Assembly: GCF_014203605.1 (NCBI RefSeq) | Contig: NZ_JACHJJ010000021.1 | Span: forward strand, 80,098 to 144,097 | Source of the DNA: Thiemannella venezuelensis | GTDB lineage: Bacteria; Actinomycetota; Actinomycetes; Streptosporangiales; Streptosporangiaceae | DNA length: 64,000 nt | Reading direction: 5' to 3' | Shown here: piece after piece, positions 45,515-54,370 of the stretch | Numbering within the stretch: the stretch's first letter is position 1 | Layout: each line of letters starts with the position of its first letter | Made by a program: the position numbers and the translations under genes | The notes under the pieces: model-generated | Told to the model about the DNA's origin: nothing | Database searches by the model: none | What the model saw: only the letters and a program-made list of their open reading frames with translations

Positions 45515-46342
45515 TCAGGCACTGATGGCGCCGATGCGGCCTATCCAGTTCTGGCAGTAGACGCAGGCGCCGCGGTCCTGCCAGCCGGGGCTGGTCTGCT
45601 TGCCGCCCCACCTGCCCCCGGGGTGCCATACCCGGGCGTGGAAGACGAGCGTGTCCCTGGGGATCTGCTCGATCGAGGCGACGTTCACGCCGGGGCTGTT
45701 CAGCCAGCGCTTGAGAGCGTCCACCTCGGCGCACGCCTCCGGCGGCCACTTCTCCGACTGGGTGATGCCGCGGACCAGCTGCCTGATGAGGTCGGAGGTC
45801 GGGTGCTGGTGCATGTCCTGGCCGCTGTAGCCCTCGAACGTCACGCCAGGGGAGCCGATCACGGCCAGACCGCAGACCACCCGGCCTACCGGGTTGTCGC
45901 CCGGCCGGTTGCTGAGCAGGCCGCCGCTGTGGCGGCCGCAGATGTTCATGGCGGTGCGTCTGGCCGCCTCCTTGGCATCGCTGACCCTCTTCAGCGCGGC
46001 CGCTTCCTCCTGACGCTTGCGCTCGGTCGTGTCTTTCGCGGTCTGGTCCGCGACGTAGGCGTCCCAGGCGCCGTGGTCGGAGCCGTCGGCCAGCCACTTC
46101 TGGAAGCCGGTGACCGCGTCGGCGGGGGTCAGCCGATCCGTGGCGATCCCGTTCTCGCAGCTGTTCAGCTTGTTCCGCAGGGCGCTCATCGCGTCCCGGT
46201 CGAAGCCTGACTTCGGGGTGTAGTTGTCGTCGAGAGCGGCGACTTGGACCTTCCGCCGGCGGAACCACTTCATGACCGTGTCACGGTCGGTTGCGGTGGG
46301 GGCGTCAGTGAAGAACTGGTAGGGCTCCATCGACATCGACAT
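45515..46342 (-). CDS. Deaminase-like protein, YwqJ-type (possible toxin or effector)
   Basis: 275 residues. The C-terminal part has the deaminase-fold layout: a CAE motif ([13 protein letters not shown], around residue 205) and about 60 residues later a zinc-type CxxC ([13 protein letters not shown]). Cys-Ala-Glu instead of His-Ala-Glu marks the YwqJ group of polymorphic-toxin deaminases. The N-terminal 130 residues are charged and helical with no signal peptide or WXG100 domain. Start ATG at 46342 with a GGAAGG site; further in-frame ATGs lie at 46336 and 46330. No obvious immunity gene adjoins. Confidence 0.5.
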   Translation of the reverse strand: MSMSMEPYQFFTDAPTATDRDTVMKWFRRRKVQVAALDDNYTPKSGFDRDAMSALRNKLNSCENGIATDRLTPADAVTGFQKWLADGSDHGAWDAYVADQTAKDTTERKRQEEAAALKRVSDAKEAARRTAMNICGRHSGGLLSNRPGDNPVGRVVCGLAVIGSPGVTFEGYSGQDMHQHPTSDLIRQLVRGITQSEKWPPEACAEVDALKRWLNSPGVNVASIEQIPRDTLVFHARVWHPGGRWGGKQTSPGWQDRGACVYCQNWIGRIGAISA

Positions 46343-46345
46343 CGG

Positions 46346-46665
46346 CGTCGACCTTCCGTCGGACCGTTCCAGTGACGGCTGTGTCAGCAAAACGTACGTC
46401 GCCGATGGTCGAGAGCAAACAGTCTCCCGGTAAGAGATGCCCGCAACGGGACCTAATGCGGGCCCGTAGGGCCGGGATGACCGGTGGTACGGCAACCGGG
46501 TCCGCCGGCGAGGTCACGATCGCCTGGGGGCGCTCCGGGGCCGGTCGGAGCCCGCCGGAAGGCGGCCCGGCCTTCCCCGGCCCTGCGGCGGATAGGAGTA
46601 TCTCCCGGAGACGCCCCGGCCGTACCGTAGGGGCCGGCCGAGAAGACCCCAGAGAGGGAAGAGAC
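46346..46665. other. Divergent intergenic region
   Basis: About 320 bases between the deaminase-like gene and the thiamine-binding gene. It contains an AT-rich stretch (46375-46400) that may be the promoter of the minus-strand gene; nothing else was recognised. Confidence 0.5.
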
Positions 46666-46965
46666 ATGTCGGTGCTCGTAGCGTTCAGCGTGACCCCGAT
46701 CGGTGCGGGGGAGGATGTCGGCGAGTTCGTCGCCGAGGCCGTGCGGGTGGTCCGTGCCTCCGGCCTGCCGAACCGCACCGACGCCATGTTCACCATGATC
46801 GAGGGAGAGGACTGGAACCAGGTCATGGACGTGATCAAGGGCGCGGTCGCGGCGGTCGAGGCCCGATGCGGACGGGTCAGTCTCGTCCTCAAGGCTGACA
46901 TCAGGGAAGGCGGGGGCGGCCGGCTGGACGCCAAGGTCGCCACTGTGGAGCGCTACCTGATGTGA
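46666..46965 (+). CDS. MTH1187-family thiamine-binding protein
   Basis: 99-residue protein of the MTH1187/YkoF-like (DUF77) family. Key segments are [23 protein letters not shown], then [20 protein letters not shown] and [11 protein letters not shown]. Members bind thiamine or its pyrimidine moiety. The ATG is preceded by an AGAGGGAAG site. Monocistronic. Confidence 0.87.
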   Translation: MSVLVAFSVTPIGAGEDVGEFVAEAVRVVRASGLPNRTDAMFTMIEGEDWNQVMDVIKGAVAAVEARCGRVSLVLKADIREGGGGRLDAKVATVERYLM

Positions 46966-47098
46966 TGTCCGTCGGTGCTTCCCGGCCGAGGACCCCGCGG
47001 CGGCCGCGCGCCGGGACGGGGTCTGCCGCCGGCGGCGGTGACGGGAGTCCGAGGCCCTGGAAGATCATCCTGGAACGGCGACCTTAAGTGTGCATATC

Positions 47099-47113
47099 GC
47101 TACTCAGGGTAGC
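47099..47113. promoter_or_regulatory. Dyad GCTAC-N5-GTAGC upstream of the FMN reductase
   Basis: A perfect five-base inverted repeat about 60 bases before the reductase ATG, in an AT-rich patch (TAAGTGTGCATATC). HxlR-type regulators of flavin reductases bind TAC/GTA dyads; no such gene adjoins here except the decayed HxlR remnant. Confidence 0.4.
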
Positions 47114-47172
47114 AAGTGCGGTAAGCCCTCCGGACTGTCACAACGACGATCTTCACGGAGACGGAGCACGAC

Positions 47173-47757
47173 ATGGGCAAGATCGGAATCGTTCTGGGCA
47201 GCACCCGGCCCGGTCGCATCGGGCAGGCGGTGGCCGAGTGGGTGTACGGCTTCGCCGCCAAGCGCACCGATGCCGACTTCGAGCCGGTCGACATCGCCGA
47301 CTACGGCCTGCCGCTGCTGGATGAGCCGGTGCCGCCGTCGATGGGCCAGTACAGCAAGGAGCACACCCAGCGCTGGGCGGCCAAGATCGCCGAGTTCGAC
47401 GGGTACGTCTTCGTCACGCCCGAGTACAACCACGGTCCGTCCGGGGCGCTGAAGAACGCCATGGACTTCCTGTACGCCGAGTGGAACAACAAGGCGGCCG
47501 GCTTTGTCGGCTACGGCAGCGCCGGGGGCACCCGCGCGGTCGAGCAGCTGCGCCTGGTCGCCGCCGAGCTGCAGATGGCGACCGTGCGCAGCCAGGTGTC
47601 GCTGTCGCTGTTCACCGACTTCGAGAACTTCTCGATCTTCAAACCGGCCGCCCACCACGAGCAGCCCCTGGCCACGATGCTGGATCAGCTGGTGGCCTGG
47701 AGCCAGGCGATGAAGTCGGTGCGGGGCCGGCACCACATGGAGACGTACCGCTCCTAG
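47173..47757 (+). CDS. NADPH-dependent FMN reductase
   Basis: 194-residue flavodoxin-like reductase. The FMN phosphate-binding loop is IVLGSTRPGRIGQAVAEW, and the conserved PEYNHGPSGALKNAMDFL segment and GYGSAGGTRAVEQLR follow. Enzymes of this family (SsuE/azoreductase-like) supply reduced FMN or reduce quinones or azo dyes. ATG preceded by ACGGAG. Confidence 0.92.
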   Translation: MGKIGIVLGSTRPGRIGQAVAEWVYGFAAKRTDADFEPVDIADYGLPLLDEPVPPSMGQYSKEHTQRWAAKIAEFDGYVFVTPEYNHGPSGALKNAMDFLYAEWNNKAAGFVGYGSAGGTRAVEQLRLVAAELQMATVRSQVSLSLFTDFENFSIFKPAAHHEQPLATMLDQLVAWSQAMKSVRGRHHMETYRS

Positions 47758-47916
47758 CCCGCAACCACGCCGCCCGCCTCGGCACGGTGGCCGTGCCGAG
47801 CATGGAGGGCGGGACGACGGCCGCCCGCTCGTGAGGGAGCCCACTCCCACCACCGGGAACACCCGGGCCCGATGATCAGTTGGACGGAGGGGACCGAGAC
47901 GGAGGGAGCGGGCCGG

Positions 47917-49035
47917 ATGGCGGACAGAGGATCGGCGGGGCGGCTGGTCGCGGGCGGGCTGGCGCTGGCCGCCGCAGGGTGGGCGCTGCGGAACGTCCCG
48001 GCGGAGCTGGGCGGCCGGGCCGCGGGGGAGCGGCTGGAGCGCATGCTGCGCTCGCCGCAGTTCCGCGACGGCGTCTTCCACAACGGCGTGTCCGGTTCGT
48101 ACACGCCGCCGGTGGGCAGCCTCCCGGAGCTGATCCGGGACATGCTCCTCAACCGCGACGGGCGCAAGCCCTCCGGGCCGGTCCCGCTGGTGGCCGCCCC
48201 GGCCGTACCGCCGTCCGAGACCGGCCTGAGCGCCGTCTGGTACGGCCACGCCACCACGCTGGTGGAGATCGAGGGACGGCGCGTGCTGTTCGACCCGGTC
48301 TGGAGCCACCGCGTCTCACCCGTCCCCTTCGCGGGTCCCCGGCGCATCCACCCCCTTCCGGCGCCCCTGGCGGACCTCCCCGCGCTCGACGCCGTCGTGA
48401 TCTCGCACGACCACTACGACCACCTCGACCGGGCGACGGTCCGCGCGCTCACCGCGGCGCAGAGCGCGCCCTTCCTGGTCCCGCTCGGCATCGGCGCCCA
48501 TCTGGAGCGCTGGAACGTGCCCGCCGAACGGATCATCGAGCTCGACTGGGAGGAGGAGGCGACCGTCGCGGGACTGCGCTTCGTCGCCACCGCGGCCCGC
48601 CACTTCTCCGGCCGCGCCTTCAGGCGCAACGGCACCCTGTGGGGCTCGTGGGTGGTCGCCGGTGCCGGCAAGCGCGTGTTCTACGCGGGCGACTCCGGAT
48701 ACTTCGACGGCTACGCCCGCATCGGCGCCGCCCACGGCCCCTTCGACCTCACCCTCATGCCGATCGGCGCCTACAGCCCGAGCTGGCCCGACATCCACAT
48801 GGATCCCGAGGAGGCGGTCACCGCCCACCTCGACCTGGGCGGCGAACTGCTGCTGCCGGTGCACTGGGCGACCTTCACCCTCGCCCTGCACCCCTGGGCC
48901 GAACCCGTCGACCGGCTCCGGCACGAGGCCAAGGCCCACGACGTCCGGCTCGCCGTCCCGCGCCCGGGCGACCGGATCGACGCCGCCGACCCGCCCCTGC
49001 TCGACCCGTGGTGGGAACTGCTCAAGGGCGCCTGA
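47917..49035 (+). CDS. MBL-fold lipid-hydrolase-type metallohydrolase (NAPE-PLD/UlaG-like)
   Basis: About 372 residues. An N-terminal hydrophobic segment (LVAGGLALAAAGWALRN) may anchor it in the membrane. The zinc motif HDHYDHLD is around residue 168, with more ligands in ARHFSGRAF, YAGDSGYFDG and LPVHWATF; this set is the NAPE-PLD-like branch. Start at 47917 (MADRGSAGR) is supported by GGAGGGAG upstream; the ATG at 47872 lacks one. Confidence 0.87.
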   Translation: MADRGSAGRLVAGGLALAAAGWALRNVPAELGGRAAGERLERMLRSPQFRDGVFHNGVSGSYTPPVGSLPELIRDMLLNRDGRKPSGPVPLVAAPAVPPSETGLSAVWYGHATTLVEIEGRRVLFDPVWSHRVSPVPFAGPRRIHPLPAPLADLPALDAVVISHDHYDHLDRATVRALTAAQSAPFLVPLGIGAHLERWNVPAERIIELDWEEEATVAGLRFVATAARHFSGRAFRRNGTLWGSWVVAGAGKRVFYAGDSGYFDGYARIGAAHGPFDLTLMPIGAYSPSWPDIHMDPEEAVTAHLDLGGELLLPVHWATFTLALHPWAEPVDRLRHEAKAHDVRLAVPRPGDRIDAADPPLLDPWWELLKGA

Positions 49036-49142
49036 CCGAGCGGCCGCGCCGGTCACCGCAGGCGGGCGCGGCGCCGCGGGCGGGGCCTGCCCCGAAGCGC
49101 ATGGGAACCGGCGACGCCAGCCGGGGTCCGTAGGATTGCGGC

Positions 49143-49229
49143 ATGGCCCTCGACCTGTCCGCAGGAATCCCGGTCACCTACCGCGACCCCGACGGGAACG
49201 AGATCGGGTTCGGCGGCGCTCCGCTGTGA
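49143..49229 (+). CDS. Possible 28-residue peptide
   Basis: A short frame (MALDLSAGIPVTYRDPDGNEIG...) between the MBL gene and the cyclophilin gene. The composition is protein-like, but the ribosome site is weak and there is no homology judgement; it could be the remnant of a longer gene or chance. Confidence 0.2.
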   Translation: MALDLSAGIPVTYRDPDGNEIGFGGAPL

Positions 49230-49233
49230 CCGG

Positions 49234-49986
49234 CTAGCGGCGGACCCGGGCGTCGTCGATGTCGACCGGGAGCACGGGTCTGCCGTCCACCGGTGGGGTC
49301 GGGCCCTCGGGAGCGGGCTGGATGCCGCCGGCGGCGATGCGGTCCAGGGCGGCGAGACCGGCGGCGTCGACCGTCCCGAAGACCGTGTAGTTGGGCAGCA
49401 GCCCGGAGTCGCCGTAGACCAGGAAGAACTGGCTGCCGTTGGTGTCCGGTCCGGCGTTGGCCATGGCGAGCACCCCGCGCGCGTACGTCTTCCGCGCTCC
49501 GGTGGAGTCGCCCGGCCACGGCGGCAGGTCGGTGGGCAGCTCGTCCTTGTACCGGTAGCCGGGCCCGCCTTCGCCGGTGAAACTCGGGTCGCCGCACTGC
49601 AGCACCTTCAGCCGGTCGTAGGCGGTCAGCCGGTGGCATGAGGTGGCGTCGTAGAACCTGTGCCGGACGAGGTGAACGAAGCTCTGCACCGTGCAGGGAG
49701 CCTTGGCCGGGTCGAGGGTCAGCCCGATGTCACCGTGGTCGGTCTCGAGGACCGCGGAGACCCGCCGGGTGGGAGTGCGGCGCGGATCCGGCGGCAGCGG
49801 CACCTTGCGCACGGCCGGCTCGTCCGGCGTCTCGGTGTAGCGGCACGGGCCCTTGGTGGTCCTCGGCGGCCTGTCTCCGGCCGGGGCCGCCGATGCGGGT
49901 ACGGCTCCGGCCGCGACCAGCGAACCCGCTGCCACCGCGGACGCCGCGGCGCGTCCCGCACGTCGTAACAACACTCTGTCAGGCAT
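49234..49986 (-). CDS. Secreted peptidyl-prolyl cis-trans isomerase (cyclophilin type)
   Basis: 250 residues with a signal peptide containing twin Arg (LLRRAGRAAASAVAAGSL..., possibly Tat). The cyclophilin domain (about residues 75-235) has landmarks VLETDHGDIGLTLDP, FVHLVRHRFYDATSCHRL, NGSQFFLVYGDS and LPNYTVFGTV. It would help fold exported proteins. ATG at 49986 follows GAGGGAG. Confidence 0.92.
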   Translation of the reverse strand: MPDRVLLRRAGRAAASAVAAGSLVAAGAVPASAAPAGDRPPRTTKGPCRYTETPDEPAVRKVPLPPDPRRTPTRRVSAVLETDHGDIGLTLDPAKAPCTVQSFVHLVRHRFYDATSCHRLTAYDRLKVLQCGDPSFTGEGGPGYRYKDELPTDLPPWPGDSTGARKTYARGVLAMANAGPDTNGSQFFLVYGDSGLLPNYTVFGTVDAAGLAALDRIAAGGIQPAPEGPTPPVDGRPVLPVDIDDARVRR

Positions 49987-50167
49987 ATGGTGCTCCCTCG
50001 GGGATGATCGACGGGCTCCCTGTGATCTAACCGATCTGACAGGAGGCGTCAAGGGTGTGGTCCAGGAGTGCGGACCGTACGGCCCGGGGCGCTGCATGAC
50101 CGTTCCGCATGGAGAACGAACCTCCGGGCTCTCCGTCTCCTGCCGCGGGAGGCCCGGCGGACGCGGC

Positions 50168-51085
50168 TCAGCAGGTGGGGGCGGCGGGAGCCGGGCGGCC
50201 GGCGCGCAGGAACTCCAGCCGCAGCTTCGGGCTGCGCGGGAGGAGGACCGCCACGCCGTCGGTGAAGTTCCACGTCTCCGGCAGGAAGACGTACTGGTCG
50301 GCGGACTGCACGATGAGCTTCAGCCCGTCGTAGCGGAACCGGTAGGCGGCCTTGCCGTCGCGGCAGGGGGTCTCGCGGACGCCGGGAATCGCCAGGCTGA
50401 GGCTGCTCTCGCTGTAGAGGACGGCGCTGGGCTGCTGGTCCAGGCGGGCCGCCAGCCGGTGCGCCCTCGTTCTTCCGGCGGCGGCGGCGTAGTCGCCCAC
50501 GGCCCAGAACAGGCTGATGGCGACCAGCAGGAACACGATCGCCCACTCGGTGACCGCGGCCACGCCGGGCCTGCCGGCGGCCGGGTCGGAGCGCAGCCGC
50601 CTGGCGTAGGCCAGCAGGAGGACCCCCAGCGCCAGGCACAGCGGCGGGACCGCCAGGTAACGCTCCAGCACGGTGGCGGTGAAGATGCTGGCGATCCCGG
50701 CCAGCATGAGGACGAGGCCGACCAGCAGCATCGCGGGAACGGCGTACCGCAGCAGGCGGGGGCCGGTGCCGTCGGTGATGCGGGCGCGCAGCGCGGCATG
50801 CGCCCACAGGGCGGCCAGCCCGGCGAGAGCGGCCACCGTGAGGGGGACGAACAGCACGTTCTGGCTGCTCACCAGGTAGTCGGTGGCGGAGAAGCCGAGC
50901 ACCGTGGCGTTGACCCCGAACTCGTGGAAGAGCCAGTGGGTGTGGTTCCAGCCGAAGAAGTACAGCAGGGCCGTCAGCAGGCTCGTCGGCGCGACGACGG
51001 CGCCCAGGAGCCGGGCCAGGGTGCCCAGCCCTGCCGTCTGCGGAGTGTGCGGGGCCTGCGGTTCGTCGCGGCCCGGTTCGGTCAT
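50168..51085 (-). CDS. Polytopic membrane protein of unknown function
   Basis: 305 residues with about five hydrophobic segments (for example LLGAVVAPTSLLTALLYFFGW, LLVGLVLMLAGIASIFTATVL, WAIVFLLVAISLFWAVG) and a C-terminal soluble domain of about 100 residues that probably faces outside. No family recognised. The ATG overlaps the stop of the upstream lipoprotein gene (ATGA), so the two products are likely partners. Confidence 0.7.
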   Translation of the reverse strand: MTEPGRDEPQAPHTPQTAGLGTLARLLGAVVAPTSLLTALLYFFGWNHTHWLFHEFGVNATVLGFSATDYLVSSQNVLFVPLTVAALAGLAALWAHAALRARITDGTGPRLLRYAVPAMLLVGLVLMLAGIASIFTATVLERYLAVPPLCLALGVLLLAYARRLRSDPAAGRPGVAAVTEWAIVFLLVAISLFWAVGDYAAAAGRTRAHRLAARLDQQPSAVLYSESSLSLAIPGVRETPCRDGKAAYRFRYDGLKLIVQSADQYVFLPETWNFTDGVAVLLPRSPKLRLEFLRAGRPAPAAPTC

Positions 51086-51786
51086 GACGAGGTGGCCGTC
51101 GGCTGGGGCTCCCCGTAGTCCGGATCCTCGGTGGCGGGGTCCTCGGTGGCGGGGTCCTCAGTGCCCGGTTCCCCGGTGTCCGGGCTTTCCGGTTCTCCGG
51201 TGTCCGGCTCGGGCTCGGGCTCGGGCTCGGTCGGAGTCGACTCGCCGCCGGTCTCGCCGCCGGCGGAACAGCCCGCTCCGGATACCAGGACGGTGAGGGT
51301 CGCTCCTCGTTCCATCTGTGTGCCCGCCTCCGGATCGAAGCCCTGGAACGTGCACGACGGATCCTGGTCGTCGGCGTGCACCTCGACATCGAGATCCAGG
51401 CAGACGGTGCCGTCGTCGCAGTTCTGCCGGACCTCTTCGGCGACGATTCCATGGATCTCGTCAGCGCTGTCGAAGCTTGCTCCCGGTTCCGGGATGTCGG
51501 GCACGTCGACCGGCGAGATCGGCACCTGCCCGCCCTGGGATTCTCCGCCGTTCCGGCCGTTCTGATCGCCTTGGCCGTCTTGGCCGTTCCGGTCACCCTG
51601 GCCATCTTGGTCGCCTTGGCCGTTCCGGTCACCCTGCCCCTCTTGACCGTCCTGGCCGTTCTGGCCGTTCTGGCTGCTCGGAATGCTGGGAAAGCCCTCC
51701 CCGGCTCCACCGCCGCCGCACGCCACCGCCGGAAAGCAGAGCAGGAATGCGAGGGACAGCGCTGCCGGACGCCGTAGGCGTGACAT
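51082..51786 (-). CDS. Lipoprotein with Gly-Gln-Asn repeats
   Basis: 234 residues. The start at 51786 (MSRLRRPAALS) has a GGAGG site and gives a signal peptide ending in a lipobox (LLCFPAVAC), so the protein is probably lipid-anchored. A repetitive Asn-Gly-Gln/Asp-Gly-Gln stretch (about residues 40-90) is followed by a globular part with paired Cys (VRQNCDDGTVCLDL; SCTFQGFD, a PASTA-like segment ending TVLVSGAGC) and an acidic Glu/Pro/Thr tail. Coupled to the downstream membrane-protein gene. Confidence 0.75.
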   Translation of the reverse strand: MSRLRRPAALSLAFLLCFPAVACGGGGAGEGFPSIPSSQNGQNGQDGQEGQGDRNGQGDQDGQGDRNGQDGQGDQNGRNGGESQGGQVPISPVDVPDIPEPGASFDSADEIHGIVAEEVRQNCDDGTVCLDLDVEVHADDQDPSCTFQGFDPEAGTQMERGATLTVLVSGAGCSAGGETGGESTPTEPEPEPEPDTGEPESPDTGEPGTEDPATEDPATEDPDYGEPQPTATSS

Positions 51787-51825
51787 GCCCCGCACCTCCA
51801 TCGATAGGGATTTTTGCGTTTAGCA

Positions 51826-51845
51826 ACCAATCTGTCACTATTGGT
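51826..51845. promoter_or_regulatory. Dyad ACCAAT-N8-ATTGGT in the divergent spacer
   Basis: A perfect six-base inverted repeat in the only AT-rich part of the spacer between the lipoprotein gene (minus) and the histidine kinase gene (plus), 40 bases from the lipoprotein start. A candidate operator. Confidence 0.45.
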
Positions 51846-52075
51846 AATAAAATATGTGCCCGAAGCTTCGTGTCCGTAACCGGATTTCCGGTCGTCCGCA
51901 TCGACGGTGGACGGCCGTGAGGCCGTGCGGGTCCATGCTCCGCCGGAGGCCGTGATCACGGTCGGCGGCGACCCGGATCCGGGTAAAGGTGGTCGGCTCC
52001 CCTTCCCGTACGGGGTAGGACAACCGGTGTCGACAGCCGGCTGCGGGTGTCGGGCCGACGGGGGCGAGGGACGGC

Positions 52076-53752
52076 ATGCCGAACGGGGAGCGGGAAGAGT
52101 CGCTGGTGGTGTTGCTGGAGGACATCACCGCGATCTTCGATACCACTGAGGATCCGCGGTCGGCGGCCCAGGCGATGCTGTACGCGGTGCGTAAGATGAC
52201 CGGCTGGCCGCTGGGCCATCTGTGGGTGCCCGACGGCCCCCAGGGCGCGTTCGTCTCCACCGGTATCTGGGCGGGGCCCGTCGAGCACTTCCCGCACCTG
52301 CGCGAGGCGGTGGCGGGGGCGCGACTGCCGGTGGGGGCGGGGGCTGTCGGCCAGGCGGTCGCCACGGGACGGCCGCTGTGGTCACGCGACCTCACCGGCG
52401 ACCCCCTGTTCGCGCATGTTCATCATGACGCGGCGGCGGAGGCCAGGGCGGTGCTGACGGTGCCGGTGATGACCGGCGACGGTGCAGTCGCCGTACTGGA
52501 GTTCTTCTGCCCGGAGGCGCTCTCACCGGACGAGCCGCTTCTGCGGATCCTGGCCAGTCTGAGCCGCCAGATGGGCCGGGTGGCCGAGCGCTGGCTCGCC
52601 CGCCAGGAGACGCAGACCGTCAGACGCCAGCTGGAGCAGGTGATCGAAACGTCGGTGGAGGCCTTCGTCTCCACCGACGCAGACGAGCGCATCATCGGCT
52701 GGAACGCCGCCGCCGAGCGCATGTTCGGGCTGTCGCGTCAGCAGGCTCTCGGTAAGATCATGAGCCGGACGATCGTGCCGGTCCGCTACCAGGCCCTCTA
52801 CCGGGAGGAGCGGGAACGCTTCCTGGCCACCGGCCGGTCATCGACGCTGGGACGGCGGCTGCAGGTGGCCGCGGTCCGCGCCGACGGCAGCGAGTTCCCG
52901 GTCGAGACGGTCATCTGGACCACCCGCGAAGCCGGGAGCTGGACCTTCAACGCCTTCCTGCACGACATCACCGACCGCCGCCGCGCCGAGCAGGCCCTGC
53001 GCCAGGCCTACACCCAGGAACAGGCCACCGTGGCGAGGCTGGAAGAACTGGACCACGCCAAGAGCACGTTCATCGACACCATCGGCCACGAGCTGAGCAC
53101 CCCTCTGGCGGGGATCCTCGGCTACCTGGAGATCCTCACCACCAGCGATGACGACGCGCTGCCGGCCGACCGGCGCATGCGGATGATGCGAGCCGTGATC
53201 GGCAACGCCATGCGACTGCAGAAACTGATCGAGGACGTCCTCGCGGTCAACGCCACCGCCGGCAGACCCCGGAAGATCACTCCCAGGCCGACGACGGTGC
53301 AGGAGGTCCTCACCGAGGCGTTGCGCACGGCAGAGGCCGAAACCCGCTCCGGCGAGCATCCCGTCCGGGTGAGCGTCGAGACCGGCCTGCCTGCTCTGCA
53401 CGCCGACCGCGAGCTGCTGGTGCGCGCGGTGAACGCGTTGCTGTCCAACGCGGCCAAGTTCTCCGTGACCAGTACCCCGATCACCGTGCACGCCTCACCC
53501 GCCGGCGACGCGGTGGCGATCGCCGTCAGCGACTCGGGGATGGGGATCGGCGCCGACGAACTGCCGCACGTCTTCGGCCGCTTCTACCGCACCGCCGCCG
53601 CCCGCCAGGCGGCGATCCAGGGCATAGGGCTGGGGCTGGCCATCGCCAAAGACATCGTCGAGGCCCATGGCGGCACCCTCACCGCCAGCAGCCTCCCGGG
53701 AGAGGGCTCGACCTTCACTCTCACCCTGCCCTGCTCGCGATCCGACCCTTGA
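52076..53752 (+). CDS. Orphan GAF-PAS sensor histidine kinase
   Basis: 558 residues, cytoplasmic (no hydrophobic segments). Order: GAF domain (about 25-170), PAS domain (about 185-300, SVEAFVSTDADERIIGWNAAAERMFG), HisKA with the phosphorylated His in FIDTIGHELSTPLAGILGYL (around residue 344), and HATPase with VNALLSNAAKFS (N box), SDSGMGIG (G1) and GIGLGLAIAKDIV (G2). No response regulator is adjacent, so its partner is elsewhere. Confidence 0.92.
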   Translation: MPNGEREESLVVLLEDITAIFDTTEDPRSAAQAMLYAVRKMTGWPLGHLWVPDGPQGAFVSTGIWAGPVEHFPHLREAVAGARLPVGAGAVGQAVATGRPLWSRDLTGDPLFAHVHHDAAAEARAVLTVPVMTGDGAVAVLEFFCPEALSPDEPLLRILASLSRQMGRVAERWLARQETQTVRRQLEQVIETSVEAFVSTDADERIIGWNAAAERMFGLSRQQALGKIMSRTIVPVRYQALYREERERFLATGRSSTLGRRLQVAAVRADGSEFPVETVIWTTREAGSWTFNAFLHDITDRRRAEQALRQAYTQEQATVARLEELDHAKSTFIDTIGHELSTPLAGILGYLEILTTSDDDALPADRRMRMMRAVIGNAMRLQKLIEDVLAVNATAGRPRKITPRPTTVQEVLTEALRTAEAETRSGEHPVRVSVETGLPALHADRELLVRAVNALLSNAAKFSVTSTPITVHASPAGDAVAIAVSDSGMGIGADELPHVFGRFYRTAAARQAAIQGIGLGLAIAKDIVEAHGGTLTASSLPGEGSTFTLTLPCSRSDP

Positions 53753-54021
53753 AACCGTCGTGGGAGGCCCGGCGTCTCCGGAACCCGGCTGCGCGGAACG
53801 CGCCCGGCCCCGGTCCGGACGGCACCCGGCCCTGCCGCGGTCCGTGCGCCGCCGCCGAAAGGCGTTCCGAGAATCCACGCTTACGGCCCCTGACGCGGCG
53901 AGCGGTGGCAGGAACGGCGTCCCCCGGCCGAGCGGCTCCTCCGGGCTGACGCGACACGGTCCCGACCGGCCGCTTCGGGGCGTCCCGTGCGGTTCGCCGG
54001 AAACTACGCGACGATGACCCG

Positions 54022-54276
54022 GTGAGCGGAACTACCAGAGCGCGTTACCGGGTCATCTTGCTCGACGAGAACGCGAAGAAGATCAGCACGTTCCCCTTCC
54101 ACGAGCTGCCCGCTCCGGGGCTGCAGTTCGAGGTGGGGGACGGCCGCTGGCGTGTGGTGGACGTGACACTGCATATCAGCCGGAACGAAGACGAGGTGCC
54201 CTACCTCGTCGAGTGCGAAGTCGTCCGGTCCGCCCGCCGGGGCTCCGGGACGGAACGCTGGGAGAAGATCACCTAA
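54022..54276 (+). CDS. Small protein of unknown function
   Basis: 84 residues starting at a GTG. Beta-rich sequence (RYRVILLDENAKKISTFPF, RWRVVDVTLHISR, EVPYLVECEVV). Good actinobacterial codon periodicity. No family recognised. Its stop is 95 bases from the convergent rph stop. Confidence 0.6.
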   Translation: MSGTTRARYRVILLDENAKKISTFPFHELPAPGLQFEVGDGRWRVVDVTLHISRNEDEVPYLVECEVVRSARRGSGTERWEKIT

Positions 54277-54329
54277 GGCGTGTTCCGCGAGAGGGCGGAA
54301 CTCGGAGGGCCAGGGGCGGAAGCCGGGAG

Positions 54330-54363
54330 CGGTTCCCCCGCTCCGTACGGAGCGGGGGAACCG
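54330..54363. terminator. Bidirectional terminator hairpin before rph
   Basis: A perfect 34-base palindrome (arms CGGTTCCCCCGCTCCG and complement, centre TA) lies between the small plus-strand gene and the rph stop. Confidence 0.75.
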
Positions 54364-54370
54364 GAGCCGT

